A stretch of 64,000 bases of DNA, taken from assembly GCA_963849005.1 (NCBI GenBank), contig CAWKGC010000028.1:1-64000 (forward strand), in the 5' to 3' direction. Both the position numbers and the translations under genes were made by a program. Shown piece after piece: positions 53,698 through 62,795 of the stretch (position 1 is its first letter; each line of letters opens with the position of its first letter). The DNA is from CAWKGC01 sp963849005 (lineage in GTDB: Bacteria; Pseudomonadota; Gammaproteobacteria; Burkholderiales; Usitatibacteraceae). The notes below the pieces were generated by a model. The model worked only from the letters and a program-made list of their open reading frames with translations. It was not told where the DNA came from and did not search any database.

Positions 53698-54917
53698 CGA
53701 TCGCACTCCCCGCCGATCATGTTGATCGAGCCGAAGGTGGGCACGATGTCGGCGAGCTGGTAGCCCTCGAGCATCAGGTGCGCGCCACCCATGTGCACGA
53801 AGCTCGGGCTCCTCACGTGCACCTTCCACGGCGTCCCGCCTCCGGTGCTCACGAGGTAGAAGCCGAGTTCGCCGTTGGCCGCCTCATGCGCCACGTACAC
53901 CTCGCCGGCGGGAACCTGCGGGCCTTCCATGATCAGCTTGAAATGGTTGATGAGGGACTCGATCTCGGTGTAGACCAGCTTCTTTTCCGGGAGCACGCAG
54001 CGGCGGTCGACGACGTTGATGGGGCCGGCCGGGAGCATCTTCACGAGCTGGCGGATCATGTGGATCGACTCGTCCATCTCGCGCATGCGCACGTAATAGC
54101 GGTCGTAGTTGTCGCCCTTGATGCCGACGGGCACCTCGAAGTCGAGGTCGGCGTACGCGAGGTAGGGCGTGTCCTTGCGCAGGTCGCGCGGCACGCCGGT
54201 GGAGCGCAGCATCGGCCCGGTGTAGCCGTAGCTGAGCGCCTGGGCGGTGGTGAGCACGCCGACGTCGCGCATGCGGTCGATGAAGATGCGGTTGCGGTCG
54301 ACCAGCCCGTGGACGCGGCCGACGAAGTCGTCGTACTGGACGAGGATTTCCTCAAGCCGCTTCAGCCACCCTTCGGGCAGGTCGTTCGCCAGCCCGCCGA
54401 TGCGGCCGTAGGTATAGGTCACGCGCGCGCCCGTGACGGCGGCGATGTGCTCGTAGATGTAATCGCGGATCGAGACGAGGTAGAGGAACGCGGTCATGGC
54501 ACCCAGCTCCATGAGCCCCGCGGCGATGCACGTGAGGTGGTCGGCGACGCGCGAATATTCGCCGAGCAGCGTGCGAAGTATCCGCGTGCGCGGCGTGATC
54601 TCCACGCCCATCAGGGTCTCGACCGCGTCGCAGTAGGCGAAGTTGTTGAGCAGCGCCGAGCAGTAGTTCAGCCGGTCGACGTAGGGGATGAGGTTCGCCC
54701 AGGTGTGCGACTCGCATTCCTTCTCGAAGCCGCGGTGCAGGTAGCCGCAGTGGATGTCGACGCGCTTCACGCGCTCGCCGTCGAGCGCGGCGATGATCTG
54801 CACGGTGCCGTGCGTGGCCGGGTGCGAGGGCCCGATGTTGACGATCATCGCGTCGCCCTCGCGCCCGAAGGCGGAGCGGACCGGATTGGCGATGGGAGCG
54901 GCTTCGCGCGGGCTCAT
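53694..54917 (-). CDS. nuoD: NADH-quinone oxidoreductase subunit D
   Basis: 407 residues, intact. NIGPSHPATHGTVQIIAALD holds the quinone-site His residues; IHCGYLHRGFEKECESHTW and YVDRLNYCSALLNNFAYCDA follow. It ends MIGGECDR with the normal GE(V/C)DR. It forms the quinone pocket with NuoB and NuoH. The ATG at 54917 overlaps nuoC as ATGA. Confidence 0.97.
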   Translation of the reverse strand: MSPREAAPIANPVRSAFGREGDAMIVNIGPSHPATHGTVQIIAALDGERVKRVDIHCGYLHRGFEKECESHTWANLIPYVDRLNYCSALLNNFAYCDAVETLMGVEITPRTRILRTLLGEYSRVADHLTCIAAGLMELGAMTAFLYLVSIRDYIYEHIAAVTGARVTYTYGRIGGLANDLPEGWLKRLEEILVQYDDFVGRVHGLVDRNRIFIDRMRDVGVLTTAQALSYGYTGPMLRSTGVPRDLRKDTPYLAYADLDFEVPVGIKGDNYDRYYVRMREMDESIHMIRQLVKMLPAGPINVVDRRCVLPEKKLVYTEIESLINHFKLIMEGPQVPAGEVYVAHEAANGELGFYLVSTGGGTPWKVHVRSPSFVHMGGAHLMLEGYQLADIVPTFGSINMIGGECDR

Positions 54918-55393
54918 TTCGCGGTCCTGTAGGGCACGAGGGGCTGTTCCCTGCGCTTCGGGTAGTCCTTGCGGAGCGGGTGCCCGCTGAAGCCCTCGTA
55001 GAGCAGGAGCGGGCGCAGGTCGGCGTTGCCGCGGAACCTGATGCCGTACATCTCGTGGCACTCGCGCTCCATGAAGGCCGCCGAGCCGTAAAGGGGGACG
55101 AGCGAGTCCACCGACGGATCCTCGGCGGTGACGCGGGTCTTCACGCGGATGCGCACCTTGTGCGCGGTGGAATAGAAGTGGAAGACCACCTCGAAGCGCG
55201 GGTCCTCGGCGGGCCAGTCGACCGCGGTCACGTCGAGGAAGAGGTCGAAGGCGAACTCGTCCCTGAGCGCGGCGACCACGCCAAGGAGCTCCCCGGGGGC
55301 GATCTTGAGCGCCAGGATGCCGTGCGCGAGCGTCGCCTCGCCCACTCTCGGGGCAAGGCGGTCGCGCACAAGGTCGAAGATCGCGGCAGGCAC
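54914..55393 (-). CDS. nuoC: NADH-quinone oxidoreductase subunit C
   Basis: About 159 residues from a GTG at 55393 (VPAAIFDLVRD). FLDVTAVDWPAEDPRFEVVF and VDSLVPLYGSAAFMERECHE plus MYGIRFRGNADLRPLLLYEG are standard. The start is 2 bases past the nuoB stop. It is separate from NuoD, unlike the fused NuoCD of enterobacteria. Confidence 0.94.
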   Translation of the reverse strand: MPAAIFDLVRDRLAPRVGEATLAHGILALKIAPGELLGVVAALRDEFAFDLFLDVTAVDWPAEDPRFEVVFHFYSTAHKVRIRVKTRVTAEDPSVDSLVPLYGSAAFMERECHEMYGIRFRGNADLRPLLLYEGFSGHPLRKDYPKRREQPLVPYRTAK

Positions 55394-55395
55394 GT

Positions 55396-55914
55396 TCAGA
55401 ATTTTTCGTTGAAGATCAGGTGCTCGGAACGGGCGATCTTGTCCTGCAATTGCATGATGCCGTCGATCACCGTCTCGGGCCGCGGCGGGCAGCCGGGAAT
55501 GAAGATGTCCACCGGGATGATCATGTCGATCCCCGGGAGCGCGGCATAGTTCTGGTAGAAGCCGCCGCTGGAAGCGCACACGCCGAAGGCGATGACCCAC
55601 TTCGGTTCGCACATCTGCTCGTAGACCTTGGCCAGCACCGGCGCCTGCTTGTGCGAGACCGTGCCCACCACCATGAGCAGGTCGGCCTGCCGCGGCGAGA
55701 AGCGCGGGAGCGCGGCGCCGAAGCGGTCGGTGTCGTAGGGCGTGGAGCTGACCGACATGAACTCCATCGCGCAGCAGGCGGTGACGAACGGATAGGGGAA
55801 CAGCGAGAACTTGCGCGCCCAGCCGACGAGCTCGTCCTTCTTGGTCGTGATGTACTCGAACGCGCCGCCGCCCTGCGCCGGGTGGATCGGGATGGTCTTC
55901 GCGCGCGCGTTCAT
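55396..55914 (-). CDS. nuoB: NADH-quinone oxidoreductase subunit B (cluster N2)
   Basis: 172 residues from MNARAKTIP at 55914. FPYPFVTACCAMEFMSV has the tandem cysteines of N2. VYEQMCEPKWVIAFGVCASS and FIPGCPPRPETVIDGIMQLQ give the other two. It overlaps nuoA as ATGA. Confidence 0.97.
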   Translation of the reverse strand: MNARAKTIPIHPAQGGGAFEYITTKKDELVGWARKFSLFPYPFVTACCAMEFMSVSSTPYDTDRFGAALPRFSPRQADLLMVVGTVSHKQAPVLAKVYEQMCEPKWVIAFGVCASSGGFYQNYAALPGIDMIIPVDIFIPGCPPRPETVIDGIMQLQDKIARSEHLIFNEKF

Positions 55915-56276
55915 TGCGTCACTTCCTCCAGCAGCCGCGCCTTGTAGACATAGAGCAGGATGAGGACCAGCAGGACGATGAAGAAGACGAACGTGAAGAG
56001 CATGAAACCGGTGAGCGGCCGGGCGCCCAGCGCCCAGATGAAAAGGAACACCGTCTCGAGGTCGAAGAGGACGAAGAGGATGGCCACGGCGTAATACTTG
56101 ATCGGCACCGCCCTCGCGCCGAAGGCGTCGATCACCGTGGCGCCGCACTCGAAGGCCTCGAGCTTGGTGGTGCTGGCGGCCGGCTTCGGGCCGAGCAGGG
56201 CATTCAGGAACAGGGTCAGCGCGACGAATCCGAGGATCGCCCCGAGGTACAGGAGAAATACCGCATAGGGACTCAT
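55911..56276 (-). CDS. nuoA: NADH-quinone oxidoreductase subunit A
   Basis: 121 residues, three membrane helices. FECGATVIDAFGARAVPIKY (TMH1-2 loop with the switch Cys) and FDLETVFLFIWALGARPL are characteristic. First gene of the nuo operon. A perfect ANR/FNR box lies 138-151 bases upstream. Confidence 0.96.
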   Translation of the reverse strand: MSPYAVFLLYLGAILGFVALTLFLNALLGPKPAASTTKLEAFECGATVIDAFGARAVPIKYYAVAILFVLFDLETVFLFIWALGARPLTGFMLFTFVFFIVLLVLILLYVYKARLLEEVTQ

Positions 56277-56413
56277 TGCGGAACTCCCTGGATCCTTGCT
56301 CTGGAGGCCAAAGGCATGCCTTTCGTGGAACGGTCGCGTGTGCCGGAACCCGTGGCTGCGCCGATCCTTGTTTCTTGCTTTCGACAGCCTAGGACGCGGC
56401 GCTCCCGTGCAAG

Positions 56414-56427
56414 TTGATATGGATCAA
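56414..56427 (-). promoter_or_regulatory. ANR/FNR box upstream of nuoA
   Basis: TTGATATGGATCAA is a perfect match to the FNR/ANR consensus TTGAT-N4-ATCAA. On the minus strand a TAGGCT at 56391-56386 would be a -10 element if the box centre is at -41.5, the class II activator position, giving a start near 56379. The neighbouring malic enzyme ends at 56464 on the same strand, so the site should serve nuoA-N. Confidence 0.7.
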
Positions 56428-56463
56428 CCGATGCAGCCGAATCGGGCAAACTCCGCCCGGGGT

Positions 56464-58122
56464 TCAGGTGTAATCGCGATAGACGGGCTGGTACATCTGC
56501 TCCCGGACGAATGCGAGGGCGTCGTCGGGCACGGCGTGCCCGGCCAGCCCCGCGTCGCGCGCGACAAGAGCCACCGCGGCCCCGATCCTGGCCGAGACGT
56601 CGCGAATGCGCTTGAGCGGCGGATAGAGGCTGCCCTGCGCGAGGTCCTCTGCGGTCACCATGTCGGCCAGCGTTCGCGCGCTCGCCATGAACATGGCGTC
56701 CGTCACGCGGCGCGCACGGCTGGCAAGAACGCCCAGCCCGACGCCCGGGAAGATGTACGAGTTGTTGCCCTGCCGCGGCACGAAGGTCTTGCCATCGAAC
56801 GTGACCGGGTCGAACGGGCTGCCGCACGCGAACAGCGCCTTTCCTCCGGTGCCGCGATAGGCCTGCTCGGCCGTGCATTCCGATTTCGACGTCGGGTTGG
56901 AAAGGGCAAAGACGATGGGCCGCGCGTTGTTCTTCGCCATCTCGGCCAGCACTTCGGGCGTGAAGGTCCCGCCGACAGCCGCCACGCCGATGATCGCCGT
57001 GGGCTTGATCGACTTGACCGCGCCAAGCAAGTCGCCCACCGGGGCGTGCTCGTGCGCGAAGGGAAGTTTCTGGTGCGCGAGGTCGGTGCGGCTCTTCACC
57101 ACCAGCCCCTTGGAATCCACCAGCCAGCAGCAGCGGCGCGCCGCGGCCTCGTCGCCACCCTCGGAGACGATCGCGGCGACGATGAGGTTGGCGATCCCGG
57201 TCGCGGCCTCGCCCGCGCCCATGAAGAGGACCCTCTGGTCGGCGAGCTTGCCGCCCGTCACCTTGAGCGCCGACAGCAGGCCGGCCAGTGCCACGGCGGC
57301 GGTGCCCTGGATGTCGTCGTTGAAGGTGCAGATGCGGTCCTTGTACCGGTCGAGCAGGCGGAAGGCGTTGTGGTTGGCGAAGTCCTCGAACTGGATCAGC
57401 ACGCCGGGAAACACTTCCTGCGCCGCGGTCACGAACTCCTCGATGAGCGCGTCATAGGCCTCGCCGGTGATGCGCTTGTGGCGCAGGCCCACGTACATCG
57501 GGTCGGCGAGCAGGGCCTCGTTGTTGGTGCCGGCATCGATGGTGATCGGCAGGCATTCGCTCGGATCGACCCCCGCGCCGGCGGTGTATATCGAAAGCTT
57601 GCCCACCGGGATGCCCATGCCGTTGGCGCCAAGGTCGCCCAAGCCCAGGATGCGCTCGCCGTCGGTGACGACGATGAGGCGCGCCTTGTGCGGCCAGTTG
57701 CGGAGCAGCTCCTTGATCCTGCCGCGGTCCTGCGTGCTGATGAAGAGCCCCCGCGGCCGGCGGAAGATCCAGCCGAAGCGCTGGCAGGCGAGCCCCACGG
57801 TGGGCGTGTAGATGAACGGCAGGATCTCGTCGGGGTTCTCGGAGACGACGCGGAAGAACAGCGTCTCGTTCCTGTCGTGCAGGGCGTTCAGGGCGACGAA
57901 CTTGTCGAGCGGGTCGGTATGGTGCCGGAGCGTGGCGAGGAAGCGCATCACCTGCTCGTCGAAGGTGTGGACGAACGGCGGCAGCAATCCGCGCAGGCCG
58001 AGCGCGTCGCGCTCCGCATCGGTGAACGCGGTGCCCTTGTTGAGCATGCCGTCCTGCAGCAGGGTCACGCCGCGCGGGAGGTCCTTGATCGCCATTGCAT
58101 CCTTCTGCCGTCTCGTCGTCAT
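56464..58122 (-). CDS. maeA: NAD-dependent malic enzyme
   Basis: 552 residues from the ATG at 58122, which has a GAGGAGAG ribosome site. Motifs in order: FVALNALHDRNETLFFRVV, PFIYTPTVGLACQRFG, VVTDGERILGLGDLGANGMG, FEDFANHNAFRLLDRY, CTFNDDIQGTAAVALAGLLS with the metal Asp pair, the NAD fold VLFMGAGEAATGIANLIV, and ALSNPTSKSECTAEQAY. It decarboxylates malate to pyruvate. Short N-terminal type without a PTA domain, closest in layout to MaeA/SfcA. NAD preference is assumed from the type. It precedes the nuo operon and follows the ferredoxin oxidoreductase genes. Confidence 0.93.
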   Translation of the reverse strand: MTTRRQKDAMAIKDLPRGVTLLQDGMLNKGTAFTDAERDALGLRGLLPPFVHTFDEQVMRFLATLRHHTDPLDKFVALNALHDRNETLFFRVVSENPDEILPFIYTPTVGLACQRFGWIFRRPRGLFISTQDRGRIKELLRNWPHKARLIVVTDGERILGLGDLGANGMGIPVGKLSIYTAGAGVDPSECLPITIDAGTNNEALLADPMYVGLRHKRITGEAYDALIEEFVTAAQEVFPGVLIQFEDFANHNAFRLLDRYKDRICTFNDDIQGTAAVALAGLLSALKVTGGKLADQRVLFMGAGEAATGIANLIVAAIVSEGGDEAAARRCCWLVDSKGLVVKSRTDLAHQKLPFAHEHAPVGDLLGAVKSIKPTAIIGVAAVGGTFTPEVLAEMAKNNARPIVFALSNPTSKSECTAEQAYRGTGGKALFACGSPFDPVTFDGKTFVPRQGNNSYIFPGVGLGVLASRARRVTDAMFMASARTLADMVTAEDLAQGSLYPPLKRIRDVSARIGAAVALVARDAGLAGHAVPDDALAFVREQMYQPVYRDYT

Positions 58123-58162
58123 TTCTCTCTCCTCGTTGCGCCCCCTCACATGGGGGGCGGCA

Positions 58163-59788
58163 TCAAATCGTCTCGGGCACCATCTTGATGGCGCCGCACG
58201 GGCATTCGGACACGCAGATGCCGCAGCCCTTGCAATAGTCGTAGTTGAACTCGAAGCGGTTGCCGGGGCCGAGCTTGATCACCGCGTTGTCCGGGCACAC
58301 GCCATAGCAGTTGTCGCATTCGAAGCAGTTGCCGCAGGACAGGCAGCGCCGCGCCTCGAAGAGCGCCGTCTTCTCGTCCAGCCCGGACACCACTTCCTCG
58401 AAGGTCGAGGTGCGGCGCGCGACGTCGAGCTGCGGCCGCACGGTCTTGGGCGCGTCGGCGTAATACCAGGGGTTGAGCAGGTCGAACGCCGCCACTTCGT
58501 GCTTCGGCTGCGGCTTGTGCTCGGCGCCGCGCAGCCACGCGTCGATGTGCCGCGCTGCCTTCTTGCCGTGGCCGACCGCGACCGTGACGGTGCGCTCCGA
58601 GGGCACCATGTCGCCGCCCGCGAAGAGGCCGGGGTGCCCGGTCATCATGTTGGTCCCGACCTGCACCGTGCCGTCGACGATCATGAGCCCCGGGACGCCG
58701 TCGAGGAGGCCCAGGTCCACGTCCTGCCCGAGCGCCAGCACCAGCGAGTCGGCCTCGAGCGTCTCGAATTCGCCGGTGGGCTGCGGGAATCCCTTGGAGT
58801 CGAGCGCCATCTTCTCCACCGTGAGCGCGCCGCCAGCGCCCATGTTCTTGATCGTGGAAAGCCACTTGATGAGGATGCCTTCCTGCAGCGCCTCCTCGAC
58901 CTCGAAGTCGTGCGCGGGCATTTTCTCCCGCGTGCGGCGATAGACGATGATCGGCTCCGCGCCCATGCGCTTGGCCGTGCGCGCCACGTCGAGCGCGGTG
59001 TTGCCGCCGCCGTAGACCACCACGCGGCGGCCGAGCATCGGCTTGTCTTCGCCTTCCATGCCGCGCAGCACCGCGACCGCATCGAGGATGTGCGACGCCT
59101 CCCCGGCCGGTATGTAAGCGCGCTTGGCGATATGCGCGCCGACCGCGAGGAAGGCCGCGTCGAAATTGCCCTCGCGCATCGCTTCCTGGATGCGCTCGAC
59201 CTTGGCGTTGAGCTTCAGCACCACGCCCATGTCGACGATGCGCTGCACTTCGGCCTCGAGCACGTCGCGCGGCAGGCGGTAGGTCGGGATGCCGAAACGC
59301 ATCATCCCGCCGGCCAGCGGCCCCGCTTCCGCGATCGTCACCGCGTGGCCGAGGCGGCGCAGGTGGTACGCCGCCGACAGGCCCGAGGGGCCGGCGCCGA
59401 CCACGAGCACGCGCTTGCCGGTCTCGCTCGCGGGCGGCGAGAGCTTCCAGCCGCGCTTGAGGGCCTCGTCGCCGAGGAAGCGTTCCACGGAGTTGATCCC
59501 GACCGCCTCGTCCAGCTGGGCGCGGTTGCAGGCGCTCTCGCACGGGTGGTAGCAGACCCGCCCCATGATCGCCGGCAGCGGGTTGTCCTGCACCAGTTGC
59601 CGCCACGCGCTTTCGTAGTCGCCGCCCTCGGCATGGAACAGCCACTGCTGGATGTTCTCGCCCGCGGGGCAGGCGTTGTTGCACGGCGGCAGCCGGTCGA
59701 GGTACACCGGGCGCTCGGTGCGCCAGGTGCCGGTGTGGTTGGCGAGGCTCGAGCCGACGTCGAGCGTGATCGCGTACGGCTTATCCAT
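58163..59788 (-). CDS. GltD-like FAD/NAD(P) oxidoreductase with C-terminal 2x[4Fe-4S] ferredoxin domain
   Basis: 541 residues, intact. N-terminal Fe-S helical domain (PPCNNACPAGENIQQWL, MGRVCYHPCESACNRAQL), FAD motif VLVVGAGPSGLSAAYHLRRL, NAD(P) motif VVVYGGGNTALDVARTAKRM, GDMVPSERTVTVAVGHG, then a ferredoxin tail CLSCGNCFECDNCYGVCPDN and CKGCGICVSECPCGAI. The tail resembles the delta subunit of pyruvate:ferredoxin oxidoreductase. It overlaps the beta-subunit gene by 8 bases. It should pass electrons between the 2-oxoacid oxidoreductase and NAD(P)H. The direction depends on the cell. Confidence 0.9.
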   Translation of the reverse strand: MDKPYAITLDVGSSLANHTGTWRTERPVYLDRLPPCNNACPAGENIQQWLFHAEGGDYESAWRQLVQDNPLPAIMGRVCYHPCESACNRAQLDEAVGINSVERFLGDEALKRGWKLSPPASETGKRVLVVGAGPSGLSAAYHLRRLGHAVTIAEAGPLAGGMMRFGIPTYRLPRDVLEAEVQRIVDMGVVLKLNAKVERIQEAMREGNFDAAFLAVGAHIAKRAYIPAGEASHILDAVAVLRGMEGEDKPMLGRRVVVYGGGNTALDVARTAKRMGAEPIIVYRRTREKMPAHDFEVEEALQEGILIKWLSTIKNMGAGGALTVEKMALDSKGFPQPTGEFETLEADSLVLALGQDVDLGLLDGVPGLMIVDGTVQVGTNMMTGHPGLFAGGDMVPSERTVTVAVGHGKKAARHIDAWLRGAEHKPQPKHEVAAFDLLNPWYYADAPKTVRPQLDVARRTSTFEEVVSGLDEKTALFEARRCLSCGNCFECDNCYGVCPDNAVIKLGPGNRFEFNYDYCKGCGICVSECPCGAIKMVPETI

Positions 59789-60806
59789 TGGCCTGGCCTC
59801 CGTCCTTCGTGGTACCTGCATCGATGAGGCCGAAGCGCCGGATGTTGCGGTCGGCGATCGCCTGGATGAGCGCGAGGCGCTCGTTGTCGGGCGACTTGCC
59901 GAAAAGATGCGCGAAGCGTTTCTGCAGCTTGAGGTACTCGGTCACCGGGACCTGGCGGCGGATAGGCGTGCGCCCGGTGATCTCGCCGTGCTCGGCCTCG
60001 AACAGCGGGAACAGGCCCGACTCAACGGCCATGCGCGCGACCTTGATGGTGTCGGCGGGCACCGAGCCCCATCCGAGCGGACAGGGCACGTGGATGTGGA
60101 TGTAGCGCGCGCCGCGGATTTCCATCGCGCGGGTCACCTTGTGCTCGAGGTCGCGCAGGTTGGCCACGCTCGCGGTCGCAACATAGGGAATGTTGTGCGC
60201 CATCGCGATCAGCGGCACGTTCTTGCCGGTGCCGAACGGGTTGCCCGGCGACTTGCCCACCGCGGCGGTGGTCGCGGTGCGCGCGGTGGGCGGCGTCGCG
60301 CTCGAGCGCTGCACGCCGGTGTTCATGTAGGCCTCGTTGTCGTAGCAGATGTAGAGCACGTCGTCGTTGCGCTCGAACATGCCGGAAAGGCAGCCGAAGC
60401 CGATGTCGGTCGTGCCGCCGTCGCCGCCCTGCGCGACCACGCGCACGTCCTCGCGTCCCTTGCGGCGCATCGCTGCCGCGACGCCAGTTGCCACCGCCGC
60501 GGCGTTGCCGAAGAGCGAGTGGATCCACGGCACCTGCCAGGAGGTCTCGGGGTACGGCGTGGAGAACACCTCGAGGCAGCCGGTGGCGTTCACCGCGATC
60601 AACTGGTTGTTGGTGGCACGCATCGCCGCGTCGATCGCGTAGCGCGCGCCGAGCGCCTCGCCGCAGCCCTGGCACGCGCGGTGCCCCGAGTTGAGCGAAT
60701 TGGTGCGCTCCATGTTGGCCTGCACCGAGCGTTCGTCCGCGGCCAGCAAGCGGTTGCCGACGGTGAAGGTGCCGGTCTGGTAGAACCTGATGGTCTGCAA
60801 TTCCAT
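59781..60806 (-). CDS. 2-oxoacid:ferredoxin oxidoreductase, beta subunit (TPP-binding)
   Basis: 341 residues. GHRACQGCGEALGARYAIDA has the first cluster cysteines; NATGCLEVFSTPYPETSWQV another. The TPP/Mg motif is VVAQGGDGGTTDIGFGCLSG with the ICYDNEAYMNTGVQRS continuation. The NEAYMNTG(V/I)Q(R/S)S and STPYPETSW stretches are those of pyruvate:ferredoxin oxidoreductase beta subunits, so pyruvate is the likely substrate. Oxygen-sensitive enzyme. Confidence 0.93.
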   Translation of the reverse strand: MELQTIRFYQTGTFTVGNRLLAADERSVQANMERTNSLNSGHRACQGCGEALGARYAIDAAMRATNNQLIAVNATGCLEVFSTPYPETSWQVPWIHSLFGNAAAVATGVAAAMRRKGREDVRVVAQGGDGGTTDIGFGCLSGMFERNDDVLYICYDNEAYMNTGVQRSSATPPTARTATTAAVGKSPGNPFGTGKNVPLIAMAHNIPYVATASVANLRDLEHKVTRAMEIRGARYIHIHVPCPLGWGSVPADTIKVARMAVESGLFPLFEAEHGEITGRTPIRRQVPVTEYLKLQKRFAHLFGKSPDNERLALIQAIADRNIRRFGLIDAGTTKDGGQANG

Positions 60807-60815
60807 GGCGGCTCC

Positions 60816-62069
60816 TCAACCGATCCCGGATGCGACGGTGCCCAGGCGCTTCAGGAGCGCCTCGGCGGTCGGCCCGCTGCGACGCGCGTTCTTCTCGCGC
60901 TCCAGCTCCGCGGCCACGGCCTCGACGTTCAGGTCGAGGAAAGTCACCTGCTCGAGCGCGTCGCGCCCGGCCTGCTCGAACAATCCCGTGAGCGAGGCGC
61001 GCGTGATGGCGCGGCCGCCCAGCCCCGCGATCACCGTATATCCCTTGAGCGCGATGCCCGAGAGCGACTTGCGCACGCCGTCGGAGACGATTCCGCCGAG
61101 GCCCACGGCGAGGCACTTTTCCAGCACCACCACGCGCTTCGCGCCTTGCAACGCGGCGCGCAGCGCTTCGAGCGGGAAAGGCCGGAACGAGCAGATGCTC
61201 ACCGAGCCGATGCGCGTGCCCTTCGCGCGCATGTCGTCGACGACTTCCTGCACCGTGCCGTTGACCGAGCCCAGCGACACGACGATGGTCTCGGCGTCCT
61301 CGGTGCGATAGGTGCGCAGCAGGCCGCCGGCTTCGCGTCCGAACAGCGACTTGAACTCGGCGCCGAGCTGCGGGATCAGCTCGAGCGCGCGCATCTGCTT
61401 GTGGTGCGCGAGGTAGCGCACCTCGGTGAACGCCTCGGGCCCGACCAGCGCACCGATGCTCACCGGCTCGCTCGGGTCGAGCAGGAGGCGCGGCACGAAG
61501 GGCGGGAGGAACCGGTCGACGTCGGCCTGCGAGGGCACGTCGACGCGGTCATAGGCGTGGGTGAGGATGAAGCCGTCCATGCACACCATCACGGGGCAGG
61601 AGAGTTCCTCGGCGAGCCTGAAGGCCTGGATGTGCAGGTCGAGCGCTTCCTGGTTGGTCTCCGCGTAGAGCTGGATCCAGCCGGCGTCGCGCATCGACAT
61701 GCTGTCGGAGTGGTCGTTCCAGATGTTGATCGGCGCGCCGATGGCGCGGTTGCCGATGGTCATCACGATGGGCAAGCCGAGGCCGGAGGCGTTGTACACG
61801 GCTTCCGCCATGAACAGGAGCCCCTGGCTGCTGGTCGCGGTATAGGTGCGCGCGCCCGCCGCCGAGGAGCCGATCGCCACCGAAAGCGCGGCGAACTCGC
61901 TCTCGACGTTGATGAACTCGCAGTCGGCGAGCTCTCCCGTCTTCACCAGTTCGCCCAGTCCCTCGACGATGTGCGTCTGCGGCGTGATCGGATAGGCGCA
62001 GATCACCTCGGGCCGGCACAGCGCCACCGCCTCGGCGACCCCCCTCGATCCCTCGATCTGCCTAAGCAT
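60816..62069 (-). CDS. 2-oxoacid:ferredoxin oxidoreductase, alpha subunit
   Basis: 417 residues. GSRGVAEAVALCRPEVICAY, PITPQTHIVEGLGELVKTGE, INVESEFAALSVAIGSSAAG and TATSSQGLLFMAEAVYNASG form domain I; IWNDHSDSMSMRDAGWIQLY and YDRVDVPSQADVDRFLPPF are as in PorA. It should act with the beta and gamma subunits. It is 9 bases upstream of the beta gene and overlaps the gamma gene end by 8. Confidence 0.93.
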   Translation of the reverse strand: MLRQIEGSRGVAEAVALCRPEVICAYPITPQTHIVEGLGELVKTGELADCEFINVESEFAALSVAIGSSAAGARTYTATSSQGLLFMAEAVYNASGLGLPIVMTIGNRAIGAPINIWNDHSDSMSMRDAGWIQLYAETNQEALDLHIQAFRLAEELSCPVMVCMDGFILTHAYDRVDVPSQADVDRFLPPFVPRLLLDPSEPVSIGALVGPEAFTEVRYLAHHKQMRALELIPQLGAEFKSLFGREAGGLLRTYRTEDAETIVVSLGSVNGTVQEVVDDMRAKGTRIGSVSICSFRPFPLEALRAALQGAKRVVVLEKCLAVGLGGIVSDGVRKSLSGIALKGYTVIAGLGGRAITRASLTGLFEQAGRDALEQVTFLDLNVEAVAAELEREKNARRSGPTAEALLKRLGTVASGIG

Positions 62070-62640
62070 GGGCGGCCTCCAGCATGCCGCTCACGAGCGC
62101 ATGCGCTTCCGTTGCGGCGGCGACGTTGCCCTCGGCGATCTTCGCCGGGAATTTCTCGCGGATGGCGGCAATGACCGACTCGAGCTTCACCTGCCCGCTG
62201 ACCGCGGCGAACCCGCCGAGCAGCGCGGCGTTGGGCACCGCGCGGCCGACGTGCTTCATGGCGAGTTCCGTCGCAGGCACCGTGCACAGCCGCGAACGGT
62301 GGAAACGCTGCGCGAAATCGCCCAGGCCCAGCTCGTCGAAGCCGCGCTTGGAATTGATGAGGATGTAGCCTTCGGCACCCAGTCCGCTGAACAGGTCGAC
62401 CTGGTGCAGGAGCGTCGGGTCCTGGATGATCAGCGCGTCGGGCTGCATCACCGGCTCGCGCATGCGGATCTCCTTGTCGTCGATGCGGCAGAACGCCATC
62501 ACCGGCGCGCCCATGCGCTCCGAGCCGAAGCTGGGGAAGGCCTGCGCGAAGCGGCCCTCGATGAATGCCGCCACGGACAGCATCTCGGCGCCGGAAACGA
62601 CACCCTGCCCACCGCGGCCGTGAATGCGGACCTGGAACAT
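62062..62640 (-). CDS. 2-oxoacid:ferredoxin oxidoreductase, gamma subunit
   Basis: 192 residues from MFQVRIHGRGGQGVVSGAEM at 62640. EGRFAQAFPSFGSERMGAPV and RIDDKEIRMREPVMQPDALI are standard PorG/PorC features. First gene of the minus-strand operon gamma-alpha-beta-GltD-like-maeA. An ANR/FNR box lies about 100 bases upstream. Confidence 0.93.
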   Translation of the reverse strand: MFQVRIHGRGGQGVVSGAEMLSVAAFIEGRFAQAFPSFGSERMGAPVMAFCRIDDKEIRMREPVMQPDALIIQDPTLLHQVDLFSGLGAEGYILINSKRGFDELGLGDFAQRFHRSRLCTVPATELAMKHVGRAVPNAALLGGFAAVSGQVKLESVIAAIREKFPAKIAEGNVAAATEAHALVSGMLEAAHA

Positions 62641-62734
62641 GCTTCTCCTCCGACGTGATTTTTGTTCTGCCTGCCGGGGCAGCGGCTTGCGCCACCTCAT
62701 GGTTCACATCCTGTTCCCGCTACTTCTTGGCAGT

Positions 62735-62748
62735 TTGATTCAGATCAA
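62735..62748. promoter_or_regulatory. ANR/FNR box between the oxidoreductase operon and frdCA
   Basis: TTGATTCAGATCAA fits TTGAT-N4-ATCAA exactly. It lies in the 155-base divergent region, 47 bases before the frdC start and 95 bases before the gamma-subunit start. It could activate either or both. No strong -10 can be chosen. Confidence 0.7.
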
Positions 62749-62795
62749 GCAATGGCTTGGCGCCCGGTCGCACTGTGTGATTTCACGGAGGTCGC

